From contig BFEA01000002.1 in assembly GCA_003427395.1 (NCBI GenBank), positions 10,423,010 to 10,460,179 on the forward strand: a DNA stretch of 37,170 bases, in the 5' to 3' direction. Both the position numbers and the translations under genes were made by a program. Positions 11,050 to 21,100 of this stretch are shown piece after piece (within the stretch, counting starts at the first letter, position 1; each line of letters begins with the position of its first letter). Under the pieces are notes generated by a model that worked only from the letters and a program-made list of their open reading frames with translations, did no database searches and was not told the origin of the DNA. Source of the DNA: Chara braunii. Lineage: Eukaryota > Streptophyta > Charophyceae > Charales > Characeae.

Positions 11050-11220
11050 CCAGCTCCAAAAGGAGCTAGCACCAATAGGTGCACAATTTCAGGCTCGATC
11101 CCAGCATTTGTTGGGTCGAAGTCGGGCACGATACCTACTGGGCTAGTTCTTATCACAGGAGCAAAAGTTGCAACCCTTCTACTTGAACGGTTAAAGCCCA
11201 GTGGGCCACCCTCTACTGTA
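11050..11220. repeat. tRNA-like module, copy A (single unit)
   Basis: AGCTCCAAAAGGAGCTAGCA is followed by a box-A-like TAGCACCAATAGGTG and a box-B-like AGGCTCGATCCCAGC, then a CTACTGGGCTAG segment. Copy B has two such units in tandem. The boxes are too close for a normal cloverleaf, so it is a tRNA-like relic at best. Confidence 0.4.
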
Positions 11221-11689
11221 GCTAAGGTAGACTCTGACCGCCTTCTTGCCATATAGCCGCGCCGCCGTTGTCGCCTCGGCAGGCGGCGCACCTTGGCAGC
11301 CGTGTGTCCTGCCAATCAACCTCACGAAGCACTCCGTACGAAACAGTCGTGAGGCCCACCAAATCATACCCATTTCCTTCACGTCGCGGTCACACAACCA
11401 GCACGATGATTCGTTTTAGCCTACCTAGGCTCTAAATCGCGTGGCTTAGCAGCCGCGCGTTAGTATTTTAGATTGAAAAATCTGGTTTTTGTTTTTTCAC
11501 GACCGTGTGCCTCTGCGACCCTATCGGAAACCTCGAAGTTACTGTCAGCTATTATTACTTCGATCGGAAGTCAACGCCGTCATATGTTAACGAGAAAAAA
11601 AAAAGTTCAAGTCTCTCGGTCATAGGGTTGGTCTGAATAAACTCTGACAACGTCAGTCTCATCGAGTCCTTCAATTCAACGAAAGAGTT

Positions 11690-11760
11690 GGACCGCGTCC
11701 GGCGTTGAAAAACCTCGGCAAAGACTCTTGTCAGGGTATTTGCCCCGACAACGATCATTA
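11690..11760 (-). pseudogene. Coding-like conserved segment, copy A
   Basis: Inside a 108-codon minus-strand frame (11,555-11,881), the stretch VVGANTLTRVFAEVFQRRTR matches copy B's TVGTETLARVSALYFRCRRK (about 17,985-18,050) over the shared residues VG..TL.RV.A..F..R. This suggests a former coding exon of unknown family. Confidence 0.35.
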
Positions 11761-11900
11761 TAACTTTACAAGTGCAACATTGGTTTCTGGTCGAAGTTTG
11801 AACAATCGGTTCGACCCTATCTCCGCCATCGTCTCCTTCTTGCTTCTCACATGCGTCTTTACGCATGTGGTTACCCCTCAATGCATAAGCATGATAGTGT

Positions 11901-12236
11901 CATCATCGAAGTAATCCAGATACTATCCATCTGACAGTCCTATCTACATAATGTGTTTTTGTTTTGTGTTTTGAGATTACCTCGTGAAGCCATAAATAAT
12001 ATTGGCTTCCTCGACGGGATTAGTTAATGTGAGGAGTTTTCTGAAATCTGAGTAAGATTTCCAGAAAGCGGCGTCTAACCCTGGTAAACCTGTCGTCCGT
12101 CACGCACCTGAGCCTCCAATAAATCCAATCTCGCATGCACGTTGTCGTCAAAACCATCGTCGTCGCCGCCCACCTCCCATAACTCTAATGGTTCGGGTAC
12201 CATAGAAGGAGGTCATCCGTAAGGCAAGTCTGCATA
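11901..12236. other. No recognisable gene
   Basis: Spacer between copy A and the minus-strand ORF cluster. Nothing recognised. Confidence 0.45.
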
Positions 12237-13158
12237 CTATGACTCGAAGAGGCCGACTAAGTCCAAACAAATGTCTAGTCTCTGTATCCCGGATCCGAAC
12301 GACGCCGAAACGTCTGCTGGACGAGGTAATCTTGATGCTAACAATGACTCGAGAGAGAAATTGGAGATTGCTCGCGTGGTGGAAATACAAAGTATATCCA
12401 AAAAGTTCATCCGAGGTCCAACCATATTGGCCCTGAAATCCGCGTGAGTATTAGGGAAGAATCCCTCGTCATTGCGGAGCAATCCGATAAAGTCGATCCA
12501 CTCAGTACGAGAACCATCTCGAACCCGTAGAAGCTGCTCCACTCCTCTGATGAGATCGACCTCAAGTGTATCACGAACCAGCAGGTACCTCGAGATGGTC
12601 AAATCTCGACGAGCTCCAGACATCTGTGTGTCAAAATAAAATCGCATTAGTCGCGTAATTGTTCCTCTAGTTCATCCTCCTCGTCTTGCCATGCATACTC
12701 AGAAAATGGCTCAACTCGTAGAACGATGAACCTGTTCGCTCGCACTCGTCTCGTATGATATATGTCGAAGAATAGACCCTGTCGTTCATTCATCCAAAGT
12801 ACGGAGCGAACGAACATCAACCTTATCTCAGGAATCTCATTCATTCGTGGGTTTATCTCATACAGCTGCATTACAACCAAGTTCATGTTGGCAAAATCTC
12901 GTTCAGGCAGTGGCGAAGCGAACTTATAATGAAGAATATCCAGTCAAGTTCTTGATCTAAAAATAAGACGTCTAGGAGGATTTCACGCACTGCCACCCTA
13001 GAACCGTGGAACATCCTCCTCAAAATATAATTCGAATGGATTATAACAACTCGCCCCACTCTCTCTGGTCTTTCTCCATTACGTCTTTGGGAATCGGCCC
13101 ATTCCGCCGCTGCGTCACGATTGCGGAAAATGTAGCAGACCGTCGTCCTTGCTGACAT
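12237..13158 (-). pseudogene. Uncharacterised frame-broken protein-coding region
   Basis: Three abutting minus-strand frames of 91, 79 and 136 codons meet at an ATGA overlap (12,883-12,886) and a TAATG overlap (about 12,647). The first starts MSARTTVCYIFRNRDAAAEW directly after a strong acceptor-like tract (CTTTTCTTTGTTTTCAG). The tail of frame 1 (after LDWIF) is probably out of frame: shifting by one base near 12,930 gives LHYKFASPLPERDFAN joined to frame 2 (MNLVVMQLYEINPRMNEIPE). The third frame (MSGARRDLTISRYLLVRDTL) also follows an acceptor-like TTTTGACACACAG. I read it as one decayed multi-exon gene or TE ORF. No family is recognised. Confidence 0.45.
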
Positions 13159-13469
13159 CTGAAAACAAAGAAAAGCAAGAGTAGTTACGTTAAAAATACC
13201 TGTTACTGAGTATTATTCACACATTATTCTTCCCACCGGTTCGTGCTTCTTCTTGTACGGCTATCCGCGATAAGAGTGCCTAACTGCACTTTGCCAAAAC
13301 TAGTATGACACAAACTGGGTTGCTTATGGCACCTGTTCCCCATGCATCAATGACTCTTAATATGGCCACCAAAAAAGGTATATTACAACAATTATTCCTT
13401 ACGCTAGGCGCTAAGAAATTATAGAGGTCTTTTCGTGAATATACGTTTGTCCTTCCTCTAGGAGGTGGT

Positions 13470-13624
13470 ATGGGATACCTCTCGTCCTCGCCCGAGAGAA
13501 CCTCGGATCTCAGAAGTCGGGATGACTCCACCACAACAACATGGTACCCCCCCACAGAGCGGTCCACTCCGAGTCGATAATAAGGTCGACCCCTAAGGCA
13601 ACGAACCCTCGCCTCAGATGCCTC
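13470..13624 (-). pseudogene. Conserved exon-like segment of the large repeat, copy B
   Basis: A long pyrimidine tract ending CTCTAG precedes an open frame from 13,624 reading EASEARVRCLRGRPYYRLG then VDRSVGGYH. The frame stays open to 13,280, but homology with copy A supports only about the first 50 codons. The protein family is unknown. Confidence 0.5.
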
Positions 13625-14496
13625 CTAGAGAAAGGAAAGGAATCTATCACAGTGAACAAACGACCTCTTGCCGCCTGACATCAAGAACAACTTAGACGAA
13701 GAACGATCACAGAAGAGAAAAGTCATTCAGACGGACGAGCATAGACGAAGAGGGTCGTTCGGGAAAGAACCGGTGACCTTGGGAAAAATCTATATTCATT
13801 CAGGCTTTTCTTCTTAGTGATCGCTTTATTTTCGTCGTCTTCTTTCTTTTTCGGTTCGACACATACATACAAGTGTGGAGAAATGAGAGCAACCAAACAT
13901 TAGCCATCTCATGGTCAACCCACTTCCCTCTCAACCAGCCACACCTGCAATCAGATCAGACGACAAGTTAAAAAAAAAAAAAAAAAAAAAATAGTGCAAA
14001 ACCAAACTCGGGTCAGACTCACATTCACACGCTTCAAAACACTTTTCCTCTTCCTTTCAGTGAATATTCAAAGATCAGGGTTGAGCAAAGTGTGGGTTCA
14101 CTCAGGCGTGAAAGAGTCTGAGTCAAACTGACTGTCCATTGACCTTGAGTGAAGTTGTTCGACACACTCAAGAAGACCGTATAGAATTACGCCTCTTTTG
14201 ACGTGAAGGTAGTTGTCCCCAGTCGTCAGCAAAATGATCTACACCACTCTCTTGCTGCGACTATCTGCCGCAGCACCCCCTCACTTACTTTTCAGTAAGT
14301 GTCGCTGCCAATTGCTTCCACCGTCACCACATTACTGCGCCGTCAAGCCCACGGTACCTCAAAATACACTTGTGATCACTTTTCTGCGTCACCACATTAT
14401 TGCGCCGTCACCACATTACTGCGCCGTCAAGCCCACGCTACCTCAAAAGTCATTCAGGCGGACGGCAATCACTTCGCCAATGCCCAGTTATTGCTC
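13625..14496 (-). other. Intron-like spacer of copy B
   Basis: Between the acceptor and the minisatellite. It holds a poly-A run (13,971-13,991) and the CAAAGTGTGGGTTCAC segment shared with copy A. The plus-strand frames at 14,213-14,526 overlap a small local duplication (CACCACATTACTGCGCCGTC) and lack coding support. Confidence 0.4.
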
Positions 14497-14890
14497 AATG
14501 CAAAAATATCACTGACACTGCCGTAAATTCTGTGTCGTCGTTGTGAAAAAAAAATCGACAACGCTTCCGCACCACCGCAGTCAAACTCAGTGTCGCCGCT
14601 GCATAAATTCGACAGCGCTTCCGCACCATCGCCGTCAAACTTAGTGTCGTCGCCGCAGAAATTCGACAGTGCTTCCGCACCACCGCCGTCAAACTCAGTG
14701 CCACCACCGCAGAAATGCGACAGCTTTTCCGTATCACTGCCGTAAAACCCAGTCTCGCCGCCGCAAAAATTCGATAGCACTTATGTATCACCGTCGTAAA
14801 ACCCTGTGCCGTCGCCGCAGAAATTCGACAGCACTTCCGTATCATTGCCGTAAAACCCAGTGTCGCTGCCGCAGAAATTCAACAGCACTT
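14497..14890. repeat. 54-bp minisatellite, about seven units
   Basis: The motif AAATTCGACAGC recurs at exactly 54-bp spacing (14,605; 14,659; 14,713; 14,767; 14,821; 14,875). Because 54 is divisible by 3, long frames stay open on both strands. The minus-strand peptide repeats an 18-residue unit (VRKRCRISAATTLSLTAV type). It lies between the putative exon-1 donor and exon-2 acceptor, so it is probably intronic and the peptides artefactual. Confidence 0.85.
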
Positions 14891-15048
14891 CCCTACTGTA
14901 GTGGAAAAACAGCAGGCTAAAATTAGTAAAATTTTGGACCCAGGCCCAAATTTCACTTTTGTCGCACTACCGTAGCTCTGCAGCGTTCCTGGTTCCGTCC
15001 CGTGGGACCAGCACCAGCCAGAGGGGAGGGGAACAGAGTGTTCCTTAC

Positions 15049-15190
15049 CTTGGCTATGGCTGCCCAACTCCTCCTCGCGCGCTCCTCTACAGAACTTCAG
15101 TCCTTCTCCGACGTTGCCTCTAGCAGTCTCCCAGCAGCCAAGCAACACTCAAGTGTGCACGTCACTCAATGACAGCACGAGTGCTTTGTG
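15049..15190 (-). other. Putative first exon of the copy B transcription unit
   Basis: Starts about 30 bp downstream of the minus-strand TATA box and ends at a strong donor CAAG|GTAAGG (exon end 15,049). The matching acceptor would be at 13,624, giving a ~1.4-kb intron. Copy A lacks this donor (its sequence reads GAAGGCTGGG), so copy B may be the less decayed copy. No start codon or protein can be assigned. Confidence 0.35.
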
Positions 15191-15214
15191 TGGCAGCTGG
15201 GGGACAACTGCCAG

Positions 15215-15222
15215 TTTTATAG
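15215..15222 (-). promoter_or_regulatory. TATA box, copy B
   Basis: CTATAAAA on the minus strand, identical and syntenic to the one in copy A despite divergence around it. Confidence 0.5.
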
Positions 15223-15232
15223 TGGCTGAGGA

Positions 15233-16017
15233 GGGTTGGACATCACTCCAACCCCCAGGCAAAATCGCGGGCTCACAGTGAGCCTTTGATCTGACCAAGA
15301 TCCAGGCCTGACTGTGCCTTAGTGTGAGGCAGTTTCTTTAACTGCCCTATTTTATTTCTTCTTTTATTTTTCCCAGCTATCTTGAAATCTCACGAGATAG
15401 CCGGGCTCCTGCCGTTTCCAAATGTATTTTCCTTTTATTTTTCTGATAAGGGGTTGGAGAGATACAACCCCTTTCAGTTTGATGTATCTGGACCTTTTTT
15501 CCAGGGCAGATACATCGAGGAAAAGGCTGCACCTAGCCTTCTCCTTTATGGTCCTTCAATTTTCAGGTTCCCTTCAAAAACGGGAACCTGACAGTTACCT
15601 CTCACAGCTTCTGCCAGAGGTAGCACCACGTGAGGACAAGTGTCCTCACAAAAAAAAAACAAAGAAAAAAGAAAAAAGAATAAAGGAAAAAATAAAGAAA
15701 ACTTCAACCCCTCCAACTGCAATGCTCCTGGCCATGATTTGAGCCAGGAGCATGCAGTTGTCTGCCAATCAGCATGCTCCTTCCCTCTGCTGCCCTCCCC
15801 TAAAAACGGGGAGTACAGTTATCAAGTTGGGAGAAGCAGGTCCTCCTCCTCCCAACCACCCCGTTTTCTCTCTCTCTTTCATTCTCCATCACGTACTGTG
15901 GACGGCGAGATTTCAAGATCTCGCGGCCACGGTGAGTAGTCACAAAATGAAGTGGGAGTTTTTGTGCTCCCACACAGTCCAAAGGACTGTTTTTTCTCTC
16001 TTACAAGGCAATTGCCT
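15233..16017. repeat. Dense hairpin array upstream of the TATA box, copy B
   Basis: At least 16 consecutive short inverted repeats, mostly perfect. Examples: GGGTTGGA/TCCAACCC (15,233-15,254); GGCTCAC/GTGAGCC (15,270-15,284); GGCAGTT/AACTGCC (15,328-15,346); GCTATCT/AGATAGC (15,376-15,401); AAGGGGTTG/CAACCCCTT (15,448-15,473); GATGTATCTG/CAGATACATC (15,481-15,516); TCAGGTTCCC/GGGAACCTGA (15,563-15,591); GTGAGGAC/GTCCTCAC (15,630-15,649); an 18-bp pair at 15,714-15,760; GTTGGGAG/CTCCCAAC (15,826-15,856); GCGAGAT/ATCTCGC (15,905-15,924); GTGGGAG/CTCCCAC (15,952-15,973); ACAGTCC/GGACTGT (15,974-15,990); AGGCAATTGCCT (16,006-16,017). Confidence 0.85.
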
Positions 16018-16202
16018 CTTTGTCCTTTTTTTTTTTTTTTTTTTTTTTATTTTTATACCCTTCCCCATTTTCCTCGTTTCCTAACGGCCATGGGAGGAAA
16101 GAGGGAAGCAACAAGAGTAAAAACAAAAAGAAAAACTTACCTTACCTACCTTTTTCGTGGTCGAGCAGTCTTCAGCAGTGATATTCCCCCTGTTTTCAGG
16201 GG

Positions 16203-16420
16203 TAGATTCATTCGATTTTGCTCCACTTACCCATGCTGGCTGTAGAGGTTTCAACCTCCTGATGAGTCAATGAAAGCCCGACGAAACAGTCAAGCACACA
16301 TCTGCAGCCCGTTCCAATGGGCGAAGAAACTGTGGCAGCGCACTTGCCCCTAATCTAGGCGTAGCTTCATTCGATTTTACTCATCTACTTGTTGGAAGTA
16401 GCGTCGAGGCCAACTGGAGG
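16203..16420 (+). repeat. Two ~160-bp direct repeat units around the hammerhead
   Basis: TAGATTCATTCGATTTTGCTC (from 16,203) recurs as TAGCTTCATTCGATTTTACTC (from about 16,363), and each is followed by a similar but diverged block (GCTGGCTGTAGAGG / GTTGGAAGTAGCGT). The first unit carries the complete hammerhead and the second only a decayed counterpart of its 5' half, as expected of a short ribozyme-bearing tandem array. Confidence 0.5.
16237..16292 (+). ncRNA. Type III hammerhead ribozyme
   Basis: All elements of the hammerhead fold are present on the plus strand. Helix III is TGGCTG (16,237-16,242) with CAGTCA (16,287-16,292), including one G-U pair. The cleavage dinucleotide UA is at 16,243-16,244. 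Helix I is a closed hairpin GAGGT-ttca-ACCTC (16,245-16,258). Then come the invariant CTGATGA (16,259-16,265), helix II GTC/GAC (16,266-16,268 and 16,280-16,282) with an 11-nt loop, and the invariant GAAA (16,283-16,286). Termini lie in helix III, hence type III, the form of plant viroid-like RNAs and retrozymes. Cleavage is predicted after A16,244. Helix II is short (3 bp), so activity may be modest. Confidence 0.85.
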
Positions 16421-16425
16421 AGCAT

Positions 16426-16578
16426 GGTCCCACTAGCAAAAAGGATAGGATCGAATGCATAAATCTGAACAAGTTTATGGAGATGTGCAGGAAATCGGGA
16501 TTGAACTGCTTTTCTGCATATGTGTCTCAAGCACATCCAGATTCAGGAGCTTAATCCTATCCTTTTTACTAATGGGAC
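16426..16578. repeat. 153-bp imperfect inverted repeat
   Basis: GGTCCCACTAGCAAAAAGGA at the left end pairs with the complement of the right end, which reads GGTCCCATTAGTAAAAAGGA on the opposite strand. Partial complementarity continues inwards (AATCTG and GATGTGC segments on both sides). Looks like a small foldback element or MITE; no clear target duplication seen. Confidence 0.65.
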
Positions 16579-16618
16579 CTCGGCCCAGGTAAGTCGGTGC
16601 CCCCCGCCTCCCCTTTTC

Positions 16619-16661
16619 GTTCTCTCTCTCTCACACACACACACACTCTTACACACACACG
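16619..16661. repeat. (CT)n(CA)n microsatellite
   Basis: CT run followed by interrupted CA run. Confidence 0.9.
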
Positions 16662-16738
16662 TCAGTGTGGGAATGCATATTTCCATGTTCTGGCCGAAGA
16701 TTCATTGCCATGGGTCAGATGCGAGGACGGAGACTCAG

Positions 16739-16775
16739 CCCGTTCGTTGAAACGAACGGGCACCTAAAACGATTC

Positions 16776-16811
<36 letters not shown>
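16739..16811. repeat. Perfect hairpin plus poly-A
   Basis: CCCGTTCGTT-ga-AACGAACGGG is a 10-bp perfect stem with a 2-nt loop, followed a few bases later by a long poly-A run (to 16,811). The ACGAACGGGC motif also occurs in copy A near 9,755. Confidence 0.75.
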
Positions 16812-16814
<3 letters not shown>

Positions 16815-17261
16815 AAATAATAAATCTAAAGCAGATCTGAAAAAAAATCTATAAAAAAAAAACAACAACAAACAATCAAACTTACTAAAAAAACAGTTGT
16901 TAGTTCTGAATGGGCGCCAGCTTCTATTGCACAGAGGCACTAAGATTCTCGTTCTTCTTATAGCTGCGCCACCTGGCGCACTGTTCTAGTTAGAACCTCT
17001 TTTTTTTTTTTTTTTGAAATATAGTTGTCACTAATCAACGGCCACTGTGAACTGCGCCAGCTTAGCTGGCATTCCCCCACTACCTCCTCAATTTACAGAC
17101 CCAGGTTCGATTCCCTTAGGGGAATCGAAAACAAAATTGGGTCTTTTCTCGATTTATGCGTATCAACCTTGCGGAGGGTCATGCTAAACTACGCGCAGCC
17201 AATCTCGGCCACCCGATCTTACACGATCGTGCAGTCGGGATCGACCGCGCTATTCAAAATT

Positions 17262-17612
17262 ACAGCTCCAAAAGGAGTTGCCCAGTAGGCAGGTTTTCGG
17301 GTTTGATCCCTGCACTAGCAGAGCGACAATCTGATGTAGTACCCACTGGGCTAGCTCCTTTCACGGGAGCTACTATCGTTGCCCTTCTATTTGAAGGGTG
17401 GCAGCCCAGTAGGCCGCCTGTCTTCAGGTTGTCGGGCTATCTCCAAAAAGGAGCTAGCCCAAGCTATGTATTATCGAGCTCAATCCCTACATCTGTAGGA
17501 TGACAATCTGATGGCGGTACCTAATAGGCTAGCTGCTTTCTGACATTGAGAAAGGAGAAACCGTGCTATATGAAGGGTTGTGGTGCCCAGCAGGCCGCCC
17601 TCCAGCGCTTAG
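17262..17612. repeat. tRNA-like module, copy B (two tandem units)
   Basis: Unit 1 (17,262-17,440) has AGCTCCAAAAGGAGTTGCCC, a box-A-like TTGCCCAGTAGG and a box-B-like GGGTTTGATCCC. Unit 2 (17,441-17,612) repeats the order with CTCCAAAAAGGAGCTAGCCC, GAGCTCAATCCC and CAGCAGGCCGCCC. Copy A has one unit. The boxes are too close for a standard tRNA. Confidence 0.45.
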
Positions 17613-18120
17613 CAGGTTTTGCCTGCTATGCCCGCTTGTTCTCATGGCTGGTTGGTCGGGTTAGCGGCCCACGACCTTAACAACTGCCCCACTCAGCAGG
17701 CCATAACGCCATCCCCTCCGGACCTCGACGTGAAAGCCCCGCGGACCCAACAAAATTAAAACGTTTTATTCCTTCCTTGCCTCGACTCTAGCTTTCATCG
17801 CGGCGACCCCTTTTCATCCTACTTAGGTTCTGAATCGCGCGGCTATTTTTCGTAGAATAGGTCTAGCTTTTGTCTTTCCTCGGCCGCACATCTCTGCGGT
17901 CTTGCCAAACCGAGGATGAGTTGAAACTTTCCAATAACATGTATATTTCATCAGACCAGTTACCCCAAACTTACATCAAAATTTGGACTTCCGCCGACAT
18001 CGAAAATACAGGGCAGATACCCTAGCTAGGGTTTCTGTCCCGACAGTTCATTGTTCAATCATCACCCTACCTACGTCAACTAAGACCCCTAGGGAGGAAT
18101 GGTCAGGCGGACTAGTTGAA

Positions 18121-21100
18121 ACTAGTTGGGTACAGGTTGCCTTATTGTTATTGATTTCAAGTTGTATTTGGGATTTATCGAGATGGACATACTTTTTTAT
18201 CTTCTTTTATCTTTCCTATTATCTTTCTTCTTCTTTTTGTCTAAGTTTTTTTTTTTTTTTTTTTAATTATTCTTATGTTTATGGATGATTTTGCTCAGCG
18301 TGCAGCATGTTTCTTTTTCTCAACTAATTGAATGAATGATTACTAACCATACTTTTTTCTCGACTAATTGAATGTATAATTTCGCATGACAATGTCAAGA
18401 GTCACTCAACACAACACAAACACTCACTAGACTTCTAAGAAAATATTGGTGTGTTATAACAAACATGACGAGGCCCGAAAAACTCACAAATACCAAGCCT
18501 CGCTCACTACCTTCCAAAACTCTCGTTGCAGAGAAACGTCTCATAATCGATCCATTGAAGACAAATGAAAAAAAATAAAATAAAAAAAATTCAACTCGAT
18601 ATTTTGGATTGACACATATTTCACCTAATTCATGGTTGTCAAAAATCTCTTACCAAAAAAAAACATCACATGCTGGGAGTTCGAGCATTTTTAGTCGGTA
18701 CTTACCAATTGAATCCCTTGTGAATTACGAATTTTTTTGGAAAAAATAAAATTGTTGAGGTAGTGTCATTACGTCTACCTCACCAAAAACCGTAGGTCAC
18801 GAACGTCCGACCATACTTGCGGGTTTGGATTATTGATATACTTTTTGCCTTTGGCATTGAGACCCTTTAATAAATAGTAATTTTAGGCAAAAAAAAATCA
18901 ATTAAAAAAAATATATATATATATATTTTTAATTTAGTTAATTATTATCATTATAGCTAACGATTGTGATTGACATGCATAAATCAATTGTTTTTTTTAA
19001 TTATTATTTTCTTATCAACTTACTCATATTATTCTCTCCATTCTGTTTTTACTACCTACCTAGTATTATTCATAAGGATATACAGAGGTAAGGTCCACTT
19101 GCAAAGCAGATTGGTTGAAAATTCGGATTCGGATATCTTTTATGACAAAATGCAGAAAAAACAGTTCAATCACGATTTTTTACACTTATCCACAAACGTG
19201 TTTAGATTCATATGTTAAATTCAATTATCTTCATTATTGGCTCATTGTCCTAGGGGAATCCTTCAAGCATGCCTACCTCACAATTAAGAAATTGAAGGTT
19301 GCCCCTCGCCCTAGTGATTTAGGATGGTCGTAAGTAGGGACCCGACTAATATAACGACTAATCATTTTGCAAGTGGTTGTGCCACCATTTTCCTTTTTTC
19401 TCACCTTGATAAGGTAACAACAATGTCTAACACCAACACTCTTTCACACATCATACATAGCCAACTTTTTGCATCGGATTTGTAGCTTACTTGTTGTGTC
19501 ATTGTAATGAGTTACCCATCAAGCTGCCAGTAGTGTAAATTCAATATAAACTTGTTGGGAATGGATTTTCATATTGACGGCTGAGAGGGCATAACCTCAC
19601 CAGTTGTTGGTTCCCAACTCTTTTATTATATAATTGTTGTGACCCATCTTCTTAAAAAACTTACTAACCTTTAAAAACTTACCAACCCTTAAAAACTTAC
19701 CAACCTTTAAAAACTTACCAACCTCGTCTTTGGTGCATACACTAATCAATTTCATTAGGTTGTGGACATTTAGTTTATCTCTCATTTTCTTCTCCTATCC
19801 AAGATCGATTTTGATATAATCTTACCAAAGTTGCAACTTTGTGCGCACCCAAAGGTATCTCCAAGAGACTGTCGTTATCAGTATGGCCCTTTACTATTTT
19901 GGTTAATAGTCATTTACGCCCTGGAAAAAAAAGTTAATAGTCATTTACACCTTGTTTTCTCCATATGTATTCAAAATGTATTTATTATATTGTTTTTTTT
20001 TTTCCCCTGTAATGATCTCATTTGCATTTGCATTGGAGGTTGATTCTGATATTGTGGGATATAATTTTATGAAGGTTTTCATGGTGTCTACCACGGTTTT
20101 TCATTATTCACATTTTGTCTAATATTTATTGAGGTATTCTTACGAAAATGTATAATGTTAATATAACTTTCGTATGGTTTGCCTATGCACCTTTATACAT
20201 GTAACATCACTTTTTGCATGATATTTTTACATTTATACGATAATTGTTTTACCTCTATGGGTTTATAGTATAAAACCTTAGTACGGTTTGCTTTTTACCC
20301 GTCATTATCATTGTGTGCTACCTTTATGTATATGTACTATAAAACTTTACTATATTTTTCTTAGTTGTATTTTTTTACACGAATTTTGTTATCATAAAAT
20401 CCTTATCCACGAAGTGTGTATGTTTTGTACTTATTCTTAATCACTCATATATAAAAACGAAAAGTCGTGGGGTTCAGTACTTATGAAATTCACTTATATG
20501 AAGGCGTCATTTGCTATTTTAGTATTGTATATATTTGTTTTCCTTATACAATAGGCATCCATTTTTTTTTATACTCTCTGCTCAACATTATATTATGCGA
20601 TTCTGAAGATTTTTACTATGGTTTAATATTTAACGATTTTTATTTTTATTTTTATTTTTAAATATATTAATTTTTAAATAAACTTAATTAACAAGATTCT
20701 CAATAATGGTTATCAACATTCAACTTTTTTTTTTTTTTTTTTTACAAATAACGTGTTTTATTGCCCTAACAATTTAGTAGATGTTAAAGGATTATATCGT
20801 GGCATCCCTCATCATAACTATCTGGCTGCTAAGTTTTTTTGCTTACTTGTTTAAATCTTCATTTGAATGTTAAAATAAGTCGGTCATGTATGTGTATAAT
20901 ACCCTTTTCATAATAACATATAGTAGTGTAATCGACATCTTTATCATTTTATGTATACCTCACAACTAATATCGTATAATAGTGTACAATATATATTGAT
21001 GATTTCACGTTTGTTTTATATAGGCAGTGAGTTCAATGTTTGAAGTTTGATGTTGTTGTTCCTTTAATATTCCTACTTGTTTTTATCATTGTCACGACAA

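Larger units (their letters stand above)
6813..11900 (-). repeat. Large diverged repeat unit, copy A
   Basis: The block is colinear with 13,400-18,120. Matching landmarks, A/B: splice acceptor plus coding segment (7,061/13,624); the string CAAAGTGTGGGTTCAC (about 7,565/14,086); GC-rich minisatellite zone (8,104-8,760/14,497-14,890); TATA box (9,032/15,215); hairpin array (9,054-9,560/15,233-16,017); the GGGCGCC..CTATTGC segment (about 9,890/16,912); the AGCTCCAAAAGGAG module (about 11,050/17,262); and a coding-like segment (about 11,750/18,050). Order and strand are preserved and identity is patchy, implying an old tandem duplication or two insertions of one element. The minus strand is the probable sense strand. 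Confidence 0.7.
13400..18120 (-). repeat. Large diverged repeat unit, copy B
   Basis: Second copy of the unit described at 6,813-11,900, same orientation, roughly 6.2-7.0 kb further on. It retains more of the expected gene structure (TATA box, exon-1 donor, exon-2 acceptor) and a regular 54-bp minisatellite. The hammerhead at 16,237 and the inverted repeat at 16,426 lie in a stretch for which I see no copy-A counterpart. Confidence 0.7.

Noticed and set aside
11310-11356. TCAACCTC..TACGAAACAGTC resembling the 16-kb hammerhead flanks
   Set aside because: The CTGATGA box and helix II are missing; similarity is too short to call a relic.
12546-12585. CTGATGAGATCG.. resembling a hammerhead core
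   Set aside because: Only a 3-bp helix II is possible and the required GAAA does not follow it; no helix I or III partners.
14469-14920. Repeat protein encoded by the 54-bp minisatellite
   Set aside because: Several frames on both strands are open simply because the period is a multiple of three; the location between donor and acceptor suggests an intron.
17925-17960. Minus-strand CTGATGA followed by GGAAAG
   Set aside because: Helix II would be four A-U pairs with a bulge before GAAA and no convincing helix I/III; chance match.
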